Shown here one piece after another: positions 1 through 7,968 of a DNA stretch of 64,000 nt (within the stretch, counting starts at the first letter, position 1; each line of letters begins with the position of its first letter). The stretch covers positions 43,706 to 107,705 of the forward strand of contig JBBFLR010000005.1 of the NCBI GenBank assembly GCA_037478935.1, read 5' to 3'. The translations under genes were made by a program, and so were the position numbers. The notes under the pieces are model-generated. The model did no database searches, was not told the DNA's origin, and saw nothing but the letters and a program-made list of their open reading frames with translations. This stretch comes from Candidatus Methanosuratincola sp. Its GTDB lineage: Archaea > Thermoproteota > Methanomethylicia > Methanomethylicales > Methanomethylicaceae.

Positions 1-450
1 ATGGCTGTGAGGAGCTGGCTCTGCAGGTACACCTTCTTCATCCTAAGCGAAGTAGTCGACACCGGTGGTGGCACGCCCGAGGTGCTCGAGAACTTGACCG
101 GCTTTGTCAACAGCGTAGTGCTGGAGAAATCCAAGGCAAAGAGCACCACCCGGACCTACTCTTTCCTCGGGTATGCGACACCCGCTTTCCTCTCCGCAGT
201 CATGGTCTTTATGGCAAACATGCTCTTCCCCTCGCTGGGCAGCATGTCATTCGGCTCAACACCCATCGCCGTGATGCCCAACGCGGCAACCCTTACCCTT
301 ATAGCGGATACTGGCATGATGGTGGTAGTGCTCACCGCATTCGTGGTTGGCCTCCTGATAGCAAAGATTGTTGACATGAGCGTCTACGCGACATACCACT
401 CTGCAATAGCGCTCGTGATATGCTTCGTCTCGTTCACGTTCATCAGATGA
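1..450 (+). CDS. C-terminal part of a FlaJ/TadC-like (type II secretion F-family) membrane protein, 5' truncated
   Basis: The reading frame is open from the first base, so the gene probably begins upstream and only its last ~149 residues are here. The visible part has a Gly/Thr-rich stretch (GGGTPEVLENL) and a basic segment (EKSKAKSTTRTYSF), followed by three hydrophobic segments at about residues 57-77, 95-122 and 130-148. A cytoplasmic helical domain followed by C-terminal membrane helices is the typical end of FlaJ/TadC platform proteins of archaella and type IV pili. The family assignment rests on this architecture only. No pilin or GspE-type ATPase gene is visible in the window to support it. 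Confidence 0.5.
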   Translation: MAVRSWLCRYTFFILSEVVDTGGGTPEVLENLTGFVNSVVLEKSKAKSTTRTYSFLGYATPAFLSAVMVFMANMLFPSLGSMSFGSTPIAVMPNAATLTLIADTGMMVVVLTAFVVGLLIAKIVDMSVYATYHSAIALVICFVSFTFIR

Positions 451-505
451 GCGCACCGATAAAAAGTTTTTAAAAGCAGACGTGCCTACTCGCTCCTAGG
501 CCTAC

Positions 506-1648
506 GTGCCAGGGAGCCCTCTCATGCCCGCCCCTTTGGAGAAACCGCAGCTGCTCCGATTTTACATTGCTATAGCTGTGTTTTCGACAGCATTTGGGAT
601 AATGTCCCCTGCGGTTCCGCTGTACGCAAGGTTATCGCTCAATGCCAACGACTGGGAGCTCGGGATATTGGGCGCGGTGATGGCGGTTCCATATGTCATC
701 GGCTCGGTCTTTTTTGGGCGGGCGTCTGACAGAGTGGGGAGAAAACCCCTGCTTGCAGGCGGACTGATCCTGTACTTTTCCGTGGTCTGCGCTTACACCT
801 TCACAGCGGACATCCTGATTTTCGGGGCGCTCCGCTGCCTCGAGGGGATTGCGTTCTCCTCGATTTGGCCGTCCGCAGAGGCATTCGTCGCAGACAGGAG
901 CAGATCAGGGGGTCTGGATCGCCAGGTCGGATACTACAGCGTCGCCTGGAGTGCAGGCTACACCGCAGGGCCATTTCTCATGGGCGCAGTCGTCTCCGTG
1001 GGGGGGCTGATCTCTGCTTTTCTTCTAGCTTCAGTACTGATCCTCTCAGGACTTGTTACCGTCCTGACGATCAGGATGCCGCGAGCCGCGCGCGGACAGG
1101 AATCTGACTCCAGGGAAAACTGGAGCCCACGCCCCATTCTGGGGGTAGTCTATGTAATGGTCATCTGGGGGTTTGCCATGCTGACCTTCTACTTCCTCTT
1201 CCCGCCCTACGCCCTGAGCGTGGGCATTACTGCCTCGATGGCGGGATACGTTGTTGGCAGCGCAAGTGGGATGAGGACTCTGTCTTTCCTGCTGTACGAG
1301 CGTTACCTGAAAAGGAATTCAGCCTCTATGGGGATGGGGCTCCTCCTTCTCTCTACACTCGTAGGTTGGGCCTTCCCGAACATCTTTGGCTTCTTAACGA
1401 TGGCGGTTCTATTCGGTTCTGCCCTGGGATTGCTCTATGCTTTTGCGCTGACCCGCCTCCTCGAACTGCCCTCAAAGGGCGCGGGGGCGGGCATCTTCGA
1501 AGCCGCAATAGGATTCGGTCAGTTCTTCGGCCCTGTGACTATGGGTTACGTTGGCTTCCTTTTCGGGTCTGGATCGATATTCCTTGCGCTGTCCATTGTC
1601 GCGGCAGCCTCGCTTCCTGTAGCGCTGAGGATCAGCCTTAAGCGATGA
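506..1648 (+). CDS. MFS transporter (drug-efflux type)
   Basis: The 380-residue product is almost entirely hydrophobic, with about 12 predicted transmembrane helices, the usual size for a 12-TM major facilitator. The loop between TM2 and TM3 carries the MFS motif A in the form GRASDRVGRKPLL (about residues 72-84). It probably exports a small organic molecule by proton antiport. The substrate cannot be read from the sequence. Met at residue 7 (MPAPLEK) is an alternative start. It is one of three MFS genes of similar length in the window (also at 6657 and 19694). It converges on the thioredoxin gene, with only 3 nt between the stop codons. Confidence 0.85.
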   Translation: MPGSPLMPAPLEKPQLLRFYIAIAVFSTAFGIMSPAVPLYARLSLNANDWELGILGAVMAVPYVIGSVFFGRASDRVGRKPLLAGGLILYFSVVCAYTFTADILIFGALRCLEGIAFSSIWPSAEAFVADRSRSGGLDRQVGYYSVAWSAGYTAGPFLMGAVVSVGGLISAFLLASVLILSGLVTVLTIRMPRAARGQESDSRENWSPRPILGVVYVMVIWGFAMLTFYFLFPPYALSVGITASMAGYVVGSASGMRTLSFLLYERYLKRNSASMGMGLLLLSTLVGWAFPNIFGFLTMAVLFGSALGLLYAFALTRLLELPSKGAGAGIFEAAIGFGQFFGPVTMGYVGFLFGSGSIFLALSIVAAASLPVALRISLKR

Positions 1649-1651
1649 GCA

Positions 1652-1966
1652 CTAAGCCTGCTCAAGCAGCTCCCTGATGTCGGTAAAGCTCAGACCATCC
1701 CGTCTCGGGCTTTTCCTCGCGACCTCGCGCCCTCCGTTGAAGAGCAAAGCCGTCGGGACCATGTTTATATTGTATTTCTCCCATGCAGGGTCTGAATCAT
1801 CGGAGATGTCGACTACAGCAACCTCGCACCCGCCCGCCTTCCTCTCAATTTCTTTGACAAGGCTCCTGCAGAATCCGCACCAGCTTGTGCTGAAGATGGC
1901 AACGAACCTCCTCCCTAAAGAGATAAGTTCTTCAAGCTCACTACTGGTTATCTTTGTCAGCGCCAT
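1652..1966 (-). CDS. Thioredoxin-like protein
   Basis: A small thioredoxin fold (~104 residues) with the redox motif WCGFC preceded by FSTSW, and the cis-Pro loop as NMVPTALLF. The Gly-Phe between the cysteines differs from the WCGPC of classical thioredoxins and resembles archaeal thioredoxin/glutaredoxin-like proteins. I take the ATG at 1966 (MALTKITS) as start. An upstream in-frame start at 2011 would add 15 residues unlike the family. It lies about 85 nt downstream of hydA on the same strand, so it may be read with the hydrogenase operon and could serve thiol redox balance there. That link is inference. Confidence 0.85.
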   Translation of the reverse strand: MALTKITSSELEELISLGRRFVAIFSTSWCGFCRSLVKEIERKAGGCEVAVVDISDDSDPAWEKYNINMVPTALLFNGGREVARKSPRRDGLSFTDIRELLEQA

Positions 1967-2052
1967 GGCAAGAACTTTTCGGGCGGGGATATCTAAACAT
2001 TTCTGGGCCATCAGATCCTATGTACCTTTGCTCCGGAAGGAGGTGTGTCCCC

Positions 2053-3390
2053 CTACCGGTCGGAAAGGAAGTCCAGGCTGACCGCACACGAAAGGCAAGG
2101 GTCGTAACACCTGACGAGGTCCTCAAGGACATACTTCAGCTTTTCACTGCCTAGGGGCCTGAACTTCTTCACCATCTCAACAGAGTCCACCTCAATGCTC
2201 TTTGAGTTAACAGCCGTCGGCGTGTAGACTCTGTAGTCCTTGATCAGCCCGCCCTCTATCTCGCAGACGTGGCAGAGCGTCCCCCTGGGGGCTTCGGCGA
2301 TCGCAATACCCTTTCCGTCCCTATCACTGAAGCACGGGTTCACCTGCGCCTTCTTGCCGATCCCCGGACTGGGGAAACCATTTGGGACGATCGTGGTTTC
2401 GGATAGCCTCTCACCCGTCTCAATGATCTCTTCCAAGTAGTGCATCAACTCGACCGCCTGTGCTTTGACCATGAGGAATGGGTTTATCCTCCACTCGATC
2501 CTTTCGGCATACTCCCTCGCCTCCGGTTTGAGCTTCCTCCTGTTGAGCATTATCCTCGGCAGGGCGCCGACCGTCGCCTCCGAGCCCCTGAAATATGCAT
2601 GCTTCGAAGTCGAGTATTCCCTCACCACCTCTTCGAGCTCACTGACATACTCCTCGTCAGTTATTGTTGATCCGTCGTTGACCGCCAGGGGGGCTTCTCT
2701 GGCATATGTCGGGTAGGTTTCCGCCTTCAGAGACAGCATCGTCCTGAACCTCTCGAGTTCGGGGAGCTCCATTTCCAGAACATGCTCCACGAAGAGCTTG
2801 GCGTCCCCCTTCAGGGACTCGAGTTTCTTTATGGACTCCATCAGCTCCCTCCCCCTTACGAGGGCACCGAATCCGCCGACCACCACATTCGGGACGTGCA
2901 CCGACCTGCCGCCCCAATACTCGATCAGCTGGGTCGAGGTCGACAGCAGCCTTGTGCCTGCAGCCACCAGATCCTTTTCTCTCAGCCGCAGCACGCTTAT
3001 GAGCCCCTTGATCGGTGGCAGGGAAAGGAAGAGCAGGTGCATCATGTGGCTCCTCAGGTTGTTCGCAAGGTAAAGGAGCCGCCTCAGTTCGACGACCTCC
3101 TCGTTCGGTGTGATGCCGAGCGCCTCCTCGACCGCCTCAGCCGCATTTATCGAGTGGGCGGTGTAGCACAAGCCGCATATCCTGGATGCCACCAGAGGCG
3201 CCATCTCAGCGGGCTTCCCCCTCAGGTACGATGTTAGGAACCTTGGCCCTTCGAGGTTGCGGAACTCTGCCTCTATCCTGCTCCCTGAGAGCCTCACCGT
3301 GAGCCTGCCGTGCCCTTCGATGAGCCTGAGCTCATTCGTGTCCAAGATCACTTCGTTTTCATTTACATGCATACGTTCATCTCTGTCCAT
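2053..3390 (-). CDS. hydA: [NiFe] hydrogenase large (alpha) subunit, group 3b type
   Basis: Catalytic subunit of a cytoplasmic, sulfhydrogenase-like enzyme that interconverts H2 with NAD(P)H. The N-terminal EGHGRL motif (about residues 25-30) and the first nickel-binding motif RICGLCYTAH (Cys72, Cys75) are intact. The second is DPCLSC (Cys432, Cys435), so all four Ni-Fe cysteines are present. The product is 445 residues. Where the family has His or Arg three residues after the last Cys (DPCxxCxxH/R), this protein has Ser438, followed by seven more residues (LDFLSDR). The position normally marks the endopeptidase cleavage site, so the change is unusual. The gene overlaps hydD by 14 nt and is last in the hydBGDA order also found in Pyrococcus. 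Confidence 0.92.
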   Translation of the reverse strand: MDRDERMHVNENEVILDTNELRLIEGHGRLTVRLSGSRIEAEFRNLEGPRFLTSYLRGKPAEMAPLVASRICGLCYTAHSINAAEAVEEALGITPNEEVVELRRLLYLANNLRSHMMHLLFLSLPPIKGLISVLRLREKDLVAAGTRLLSTSTQLIEYWGGRSVHVPNVVVGGFGALVRGRELMESIKKLESLKGDAKLFVEHVLEMELPELERFRTMLSLKAETYPTYAREAPLAVNDGSTITDEEYVSELEEVVREYSTSKHAYFRGSEATVGALPRIMLNRRKLKPEAREYAERIEWRINPFLMVKAQAVELMHYLEEIIETGERLSETTIVPNGFPSPGIGKKAQVNPCFSDRDGKGIAIAEAPRGTLCHVCEIEGGLIKDYRVYTPTAVNSKSIEVDSVEMVKKFRPLGSEKLKYVLEDLVRCYDPCLSCAVSLDFLSDR

Positions 3391-4123
3391 CCTTCAACAG
3401 CTCCGTGATCTTTTTGCCTGTGAATGCCCTTATTGCACTCATCGCTTTACCCTCTTCAATGCCGTGCCTCTTTATCGTCTTGAGATATGCATCTAAGTCT
3501 GCCTCGATGGCTGGCCCGCGGCAGCTGTAGCATGGGGCGCCGACCGAAGTGCACGCCGCCCCGCATCCGCCCATAGCAAGCGGACCGAGGCACACCCTCC
3601 CGACCTCGAGCAGGCACCTGTTGCCCTTCAACTTGCACTCGTAGCATACGCTGAAGTCCGGCTGCTTCGGCTCTATCCCGTTAAGTAGCCTTAGTAGGGC
3701 CTCCGTGAACTCCTCCGCGCTGACCGGGCAACCGCTCAGTTCAAAGTCCACGTTCACATACGACGAAAGAGGCTCCGCCTCGAAGACCTCCAAATCTTTC
3801 AACCTCCTTCTAGTTAGGTCTACGCTCCTTGATGCGCTATAGGCTATGTTGCCGCATGAGGCGCACGTCCCGAGTGCGACTATAAAACTCGAGTTCTCCC
3901 TTATCCTCGAGATCCTCCTCCTGTCAAGGCTTGTCACCACTGCCCCCTCGACGAAGGCTATGTCGACCCTCGGAACCTTGTCTCCCCCGACCGGCTCGCG
4001 GACGAGCTTGAAGTAGTCGATGTCGAAGATCCTCCACAGCGCTTCGAGGTTGGGGCCGAGGTTGGTGATCAGCGTCGTGAGGCACCCCTCGCAGGAGGTC
4101 AGGGAATAGAATGCTGCCTTCAT
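3377..4123 (-). CDS. hydD: [NiFe] hydrogenase small (delta) subunit
   Basis: Electron-transfer subunit that pairs with the large subunit and carries Fe-S clusters. The proximal cluster motif CEGC is near the N terminus (TSCEGCLTTLI), with further ligands in GTCASCG and SGCP. A C-terminal cysteine-rich part (CYECKLKGNRC, then CLGP, GGCGAAC and CYSCRGP) can bind two more clusters, as in group 3 hydrogenases. I prefer the ATG at 4123, 5 nt after an AGGTGA ribosome-binding site. A GTG nine bases upstream is the alternative and would overlap hydG. Confidence 0.9.
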   Translation of the reverse strand: MKAAFYSLTSCEGCLTTLITNLGPNLEALWRIFDIDYFKLVREPVGGDKVPRVDIAFVEGAVVTSLDRRRISRIRENSSFIVALGTCASCGNIAYSASRSVDLTRRRLKDLEVFEAEPLSSYVNVDFELSGCPVSAEEFTEALLRLLNGIEPKQPDFSVCYECKLKGNRCLLEVGRVCLGPLAMGGCGAACTSVGAPCYSCRGPAIEADLDAYLKTIKRHGIEEGKAMSAIRAFTGKKITELLKDGQR

Positions 4124-4124
4124 T

Positions 4125-4943
4125 TTATTCACCTATCGAATCAAGTGATATCTCGTCGAGCGAGAAGACCGGCCCGTCCCTGCACACGTGCCATCCGCCT
4201 GGTATAATGCACCTCGCACACTTTCCTATACCGCACTTCATGTGCCTCTCCAGCGAGACAAAGATCTGGTCTGTCTTGATCCCCCTCCCGAGCAGTTCGC
4301 CTGCGACGCTCCTCATCACAAGAGGGGACCCGCAAAGGATGGCAACCTGCCCTTCCCCCTTCACAACTCCGTTCAGGTGATCCGTCACCCTGCCCCTAAG
4401 CCCGCCCCATTCTGGCGAAGCCTTGCTCAGCGTGACCATCAAGTTCATCTTATCGGTCCAGGACTTCATCTCGTCCCTGTACACCAGATCCTCTGGGAAG
4501 CGTGCCCCGTAGAGGAGGTTGACCTCGTTGAATTCCTCCCTGTGCTCGACTATGAAGAGTATAAGCGACCTCAGTGCCGCGATGCCTATGCCAGTCCCGA
4601 CTATGAGGAGGTCCTTGCCCAACATCCGGCTGACAGGGAAAGGTCTTCCGAACGGGCCCCTTATCCCGACGACGTCCCCGGGCCTCATGTAATGCGAGGC
4701 GATCGTCACAAGCCCGCGCCTGATTATAGTTAGGTCAAGGTGCTTCTGTTCGCTTGGAGAAGATGCTATGCAGAACGGAGCCTCGCCCACACCTGGGAGG
4801 AGGAGCTGGACGAACTGGCCAGGCAGGAACTCTGCCTTCCAGTTGTAGAGCCTAAGCCTGAGTGTCTTGGTTTCAAGGCTCTCGTTCTTGACCGCCACGA
4901 CCGTGGCTGACTTCGGGACGTAGGGGTTCACGTCAGCCTTCAT
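4125..4943 (-). CDS. hydG: Hydrogenase gamma subunit, FAD/NAD(P)-binding oxidoreductase
   Basis: Ferredoxin-NADP-reductase-fold subunit that moves electrons between NAD(P)H and the Fe-S chain. It shows the FAD-binding RLYNW region followed by PGQFVQLLLPG, a nucleotide-binding GTGIGIAALRS, and a C-terminal [2Fe-2S] site of the dihydroorotate-dehydrogenase-B type (CGIGKCARC with a downstream Cys in WHVCRDGP). The ATG at 4943 follows a GGGAG site by 8 nt. A GTG at 4952 is also possible. The start overlaps the end of hydB, so translation is probably coupled. Confidence 0.9.
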   Translation of the reverse strand: MKADVNPYVPKSATVVAVKNESLETKTLRLRLYNWKAEFLPGQFVQLLLPGVGEAPFCIASSPSEQKHLDLTIIRRGLVTIASHYMRPGDVVGIRGPFGRPFPVSRMLGKDLLIVGTGIGIAALRSLILFIVEHREEFNEVNLLYGARFPEDLVYRDEMKSWTDKMNLMVTLSKASPEWGGLRGRVTDHLNGVVKGEGQVAILCGSPLVMRSVAGELLGRGIKTDQIFVSLERHMKCGIGKCARCIIPGGWHVCRDGPVFSLDEISLDSIGE

Positions 4944-5973
4944 TTTGCTCACTCCCTACAGTCCTACGCATGTCTATGCCAGCCGGGCAGAAGGCGATGC
5001 AGTTGCCGCAGCCGACACATCCAGGGATCCCAAATGCCTTTACAGAGAACGGGAACTTGTGCTTTAGCCTCCACCTGTACCTCTCCTCCTTCGTCTTCAG
5101 GAAGATGCTCCCGCCGGCTATCATGCTGTAGCACCTTCGCTGGCACGACATCCTCCTCCTCACCCTCTCCACATTCGAGGGATCCACCAAGTGGAACCTG
5201 TCCTCAATATCCGAACAGTAGCACGTGGGGCATGTTACCGTGCAGGCTGCACATAGGGTGCAGGAATCCAATCCCTCAACCCCGCCGCGGTCTATCTCAA
5301 CCTCGGACGCACGGATGCTGAACGAGCCCCTCATTTTGGGGGGCCTCTCTTCGAAAGGAATGTCCTCTGCTGGCATGTCGAGCCTGGATGCTACTCTCTC
5401 TCCCGCCTCAGACCTGGGCTGCAGCAGGAACCCGTCCTCTGATCTCCTTATGAGGATGTCGCAATGGTCCCCCTCCAGTTTCCAGGAGCCTGCGGGGACA
5501 CAGAAGCAGTAGTCGTCGCCCTCCTCGCACTCTAGCACTGCCGCGAACATTTTCTCCCTCCGGGCCATGTAATAAGGGTCTGCAGGGTCGCTCAGCATTA
5601 CCCTGTCCAGGTACCTGATCGAGTTGGCATGGCAGGGGTGGATCGCGAAGAATGCGAGACGCTCGGTCGGGGCGGTGTACTCTGCGTTTATGGTGACCGG
5701 ACACGGTCCCTCCACAGTTGGGAACCTGATCTTCAGCCCGTAGGAGGTGACCGTTGCCGTACTCCTGTACCTGTAGAGCACCTCGCCATCTGGAAGCAAA
5801 AAATCCCTAGGTGAATTGATCGTTCGGACATAGTCGAGTTTCATCCGTGCGCCGGAGGTGAAGTCCGCAAATTTCGTGACGCCGTTCCCCTCCGTCGGGA
5901 CTATTACGCGGTATCCCATCTCGCCCAGTATTGAAGGAAGACGGAGAAGATCCCCCTCTTTCACCCTGATCAA
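4933..5973 (-). CDS. hydB: Hydrogenase beta subunit, two [4Fe-4S] clusters
   Basis: First gene of the hydrogenase operon. The C-terminal third has ferredoxin-like cysteine sets: CTLCAACTVTCPTC and CVGCGNCIAFCP. The N-terminal part matches the sulfhydrogenase/anaerobic sulfite reductase subunit A type, which links the flavin subunit to the hydrogenase core. The start is TTG at 5973. A clear TATA box (TTTATAAA, read on the minus strand at 5996-6004) lies about 27 nt upstream, so the mRNA is probably leaderless and starts at or next to this TTG. Confidence 0.88.
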   Translation of the reverse strand: MIRVKEGDLLRLPSILGEMGYRVIVPTEGNGVTKFADFTSGARMKLDYVRTINSPRDFLLPDGEVLYRYRSTATVTSYGLKIRFPTVEGPCPVTINAEYTAPTERLAFFAIHPCHANSIRYLDRVMLSDPADPYYMARREKMFAAVLECEEGDDYCFCVPAGSWKLEGDHCDILIRRSEDGFLLQPRSEAGERVASRLDMPAEDIPFEERPPKMRGSFSIRASEVEIDRGGVEGLDSCTLCAACTVTCPTCYCSDIEDRFHLVDPSNVERVRRRMSCQRRCYSMIAGGSIFLKTKEERYRWRLKHKFPFSVKAFGIPGCVGCGNCIAFCPAGIDMRRTVGSEQNEG

Positions 5974-5995
5974 GCTACCACTTTCCTGTGCTCTG

Positions 5996-6004
5996 TTTTA
6001 TAAA
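5996..6004 (-). promoter_or_regulatory. TATA box of the hydBGDA operon
   Basis: On the minus strand the sequence reads TTTATAAAA, centred about 27 nt upstream of the hydB TTG. This spacing puts transcription initiation at the start codon (leaderless). Confidence 0.7.
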
Positions 6005-6147
6005 TGCTCGATATAACGGTTATTAAGCACGTTTTAGTTCTTCTATATCAGCCTTTTCTTAGAGACAATTGCCTTTCGTACTGGGTAAAGCAGGTCGCAT
6101 TTGGCGAAAAAATAAAGAAAAGTAAGTGAGGGAGATCTGTGACTGTG

Positions 6148-6498
6148 CTATTGCTGCCTTCCGCATACCCTCCCCGCGATCACCATCCCGGGGTACGTGA
6201 GCCTTAAAGGTAGCCCCTTTTCAGCAGCGCTGCCCGCCTCTATCAGGCACGCATCCCTCAGGTTCTTCAGGCTCCACTTCACTGTAGACTCGGGAAGACT
6301 TAGCTCCTTCGAGAGCGTTCTTACATACCAGGAATATGTTTTGGGGTCTCCATTTGCCTCTCTGCAGAGTATGTACCTAAGGATCTGTTGCTGCGCTTCG
6401 GTCATTACTTTCTCTGCAAGCCTTACAAGGGACTCTTCAAGAATTTCAGAGGGGCGTATGGTGGATCTGACGCGGGTTTCAACAGAAAAGGCGTACAC
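6148..6498 (-). CDS. Small winged-helix transcriptional regulator
   Basis: A 116-residue protein with a predicted winged helix-turn-helix: a helix from VMTEAQQQILRYIL, a segment YSWYVRTLSKELSLPESTVKWSL with the SLPESTVKWSL recognition-helix pattern, and a short wing ending in LTYPG. The likely role is DNA binding. The target is unknown, but it lies between the hydrogenase operon and a divergently transcribed MFS gene. The start is GTG at 6498 because an in-frame stop lies just upstream. A GGAGGG ribosome-binding site at 6515-6520 is better spaced for an out-of-frame ATG at 6509 that opens a 9-codon ORF, so the initiation site is odd (see findings). Confidence 0.7.
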   Translation of the reverse strand: MYAFSVETRVRSTIRPSEILEESLVRLAEKVMTEAQQQILRYILCREANGDPKTYSWYVRTLSKELSLPESTVKWSLKNLRDACLIEAGSAAEKGLPLRLTYPGMVIAGRVCGRQQ

Positions 6499-6602
6499 CT
6501 TTACTCATTTTTTGCCCTCCAGTATGGACTTGTTAACCATTCCATTCGAATGTATTTAAAGATGACGCATGCCTTTTGAACGTTCTTTAAAAGCCGCTTA
6601 GG

Positions 6603-6610
6603 TTTATAAA
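6603..6610 (+). promoter_or_regulatory. TATA box upstream of the second MFS gene
   Basis: TTTATAAA about 50 nt upstream of the ATG at 6657, giving a predicted short leader of about 25 nt. Confidence 0.55.
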
Positions 6611-6656
6611 GGGATCTTGCATCTAAACTGACTTCATATCGAGCAGGGACGCGTCT

Positions 6657-7838
6657 ATGGTCAACGGGCTTTCTGTGGCATCCAACAGGGACTTCCGGCT
6701 GATGATGATGTCGGTAGCAGTCTTCGCTATGACGGACGGGCTGACATACACCATACTTCAGCTGTACCTCAAGTCTGTTGGATTCACCGGGACCAACGTC
6801 GGGAGGTTCGTGCTGATCCAAGGGATCTCGGCAGCCCTGCTCTTGTTGCCCTTCGGAATGATGTCAGATAGGATGGACAGAAGGAAACTGGTCGCGCTCG
6901 GCGTTGCCTCAAGCTCTACCGCAGTACTGATCGTGGTTACTGCTCGAGAGGAGCCCCTGATCATGCTGGCCGCCTCGCTGTTTGGCCTGGGGAGCGCGTT
7001 GTACTCTCCTTCCTTAAGCGCGCTCATATCGGAGAAGGTGGAGGACAGCGACCTTGAGGCAGCATACACGTTCCAGTCGGTCCTTGTCCAGGCGGTCTAC
7101 GGCTTGAGCGCAATGATCGGGTGGATACCCGAGCTCCTTGCGGGTTCGGGATACGCTCTTCCCGATGCGTACAGGATCAGCATAATCTGGCTGGTGCCGA
7201 TGGGCTTTGCCGCGGTCTTCCCGGTGCTCAGGGTAAACAAGCCGAAGGGTAGGACTGGAAAGGGCCTTAGGATAAGCAGGAACCCCGTGATCATCAGGGT
7301 AACATTCACGCAGATCCTGATCGGATTCGGAGCCGGCCTCTCAATCCCGATGCTCTCATACTACCTGAGCACCAAGTTCGGGGTCGAATCGGGGCCAATA
7401 GGTACGGTCAATTCGATTGTGAGCTTCCTTGCAATACCCTTCTTCTTCCTTGCCCCCTCGCTGGCGCACAGGATCGGCTCGCTCAAGGCGATCGTTGTGC
7501 CCCAGGTTCTTTCAATACCTCTCATGGCGCTCATCCCACTCAGCCCGAACTTTGGGGCTGCTGCCATATTGTTCGTCTCCCGCCAGATACTGATGAACAT
7601 GTCCTCTCCCCTGCTCACGGCGTTCATAATGAGGTACGCCAGCCCCAGCGAGAGAGCCACGACGTCCGCACTTACGGCAATCGCCTGGAGGATCCCGAAC
7701 TCGATAGCCGCACAGATCGGCGGATCCCTCTTTGATTACAGTTTGGACCTCCCGCTATATGCAACATCAGCGATCTACTCCGTCTACATTACGGTCTTCT
7801 TCATCCTATTCAGGAGAATGGAGAAGAGATCGCCATGA
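6657..7838 (+). CDS. MFS transporter
   Basis: A 393-residue, 12-TM major facilitator protein. Motif A between TM2 and TM3 reads GMMSDRMDRRKLV, a slightly divergent form. The N-terminal 15 residues are cytoplasmic and basic. It is divergent from the small HTH gene at 6148, a common arrangement for an efflux pump and its local regulator. The substrate is not predictable. ATG start. Confidence 0.85.
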   Translation: MVNGLSVASNRDFRLMMMSVAVFAMTDGLTYTILQLYLKSVGFTGTNVGRFVLIQGISAALLLLPFGMMSDRMDRRKLVALGVASSSTAVLIVVTAREEPLIMLAASLFGLGSALYSPSLSALISEKVEDSDLEAAYTFQSVLVQAVYGLSAMIGWIPELLAGSGYALPDAYRISIIWLVPMGFAAVFPVLRVNKPKGRTGKGLRISRNPVIIRVTFTQILIGFGAGLSIPMLSYYLSTKFGVESGPIGTVNSIVSFLAIPFFFLAPSLAHRIGSLKAIVVPQVLSIPLMALIPLSPNFGAAAILFVSRQILMNMSSPLLTAFIMRYASPSERATTSALTAIAWRIPNSIAAQIGGSLFDYSLDLPLYATSAIYSVYITVFFILFRRMEKRSP

Positions 7839-7968
7839 TCTTCCTTCTGCTAAAGCAGCATGGCAGACCCCGTTCCACAATGTTGGATTATCGCTATCCA
7901 TTGTAATTGACATCAAGAATGGAAACGACCGGGAGCATATCGGGAAAGAAAAAATGAATCGAAAAAGA

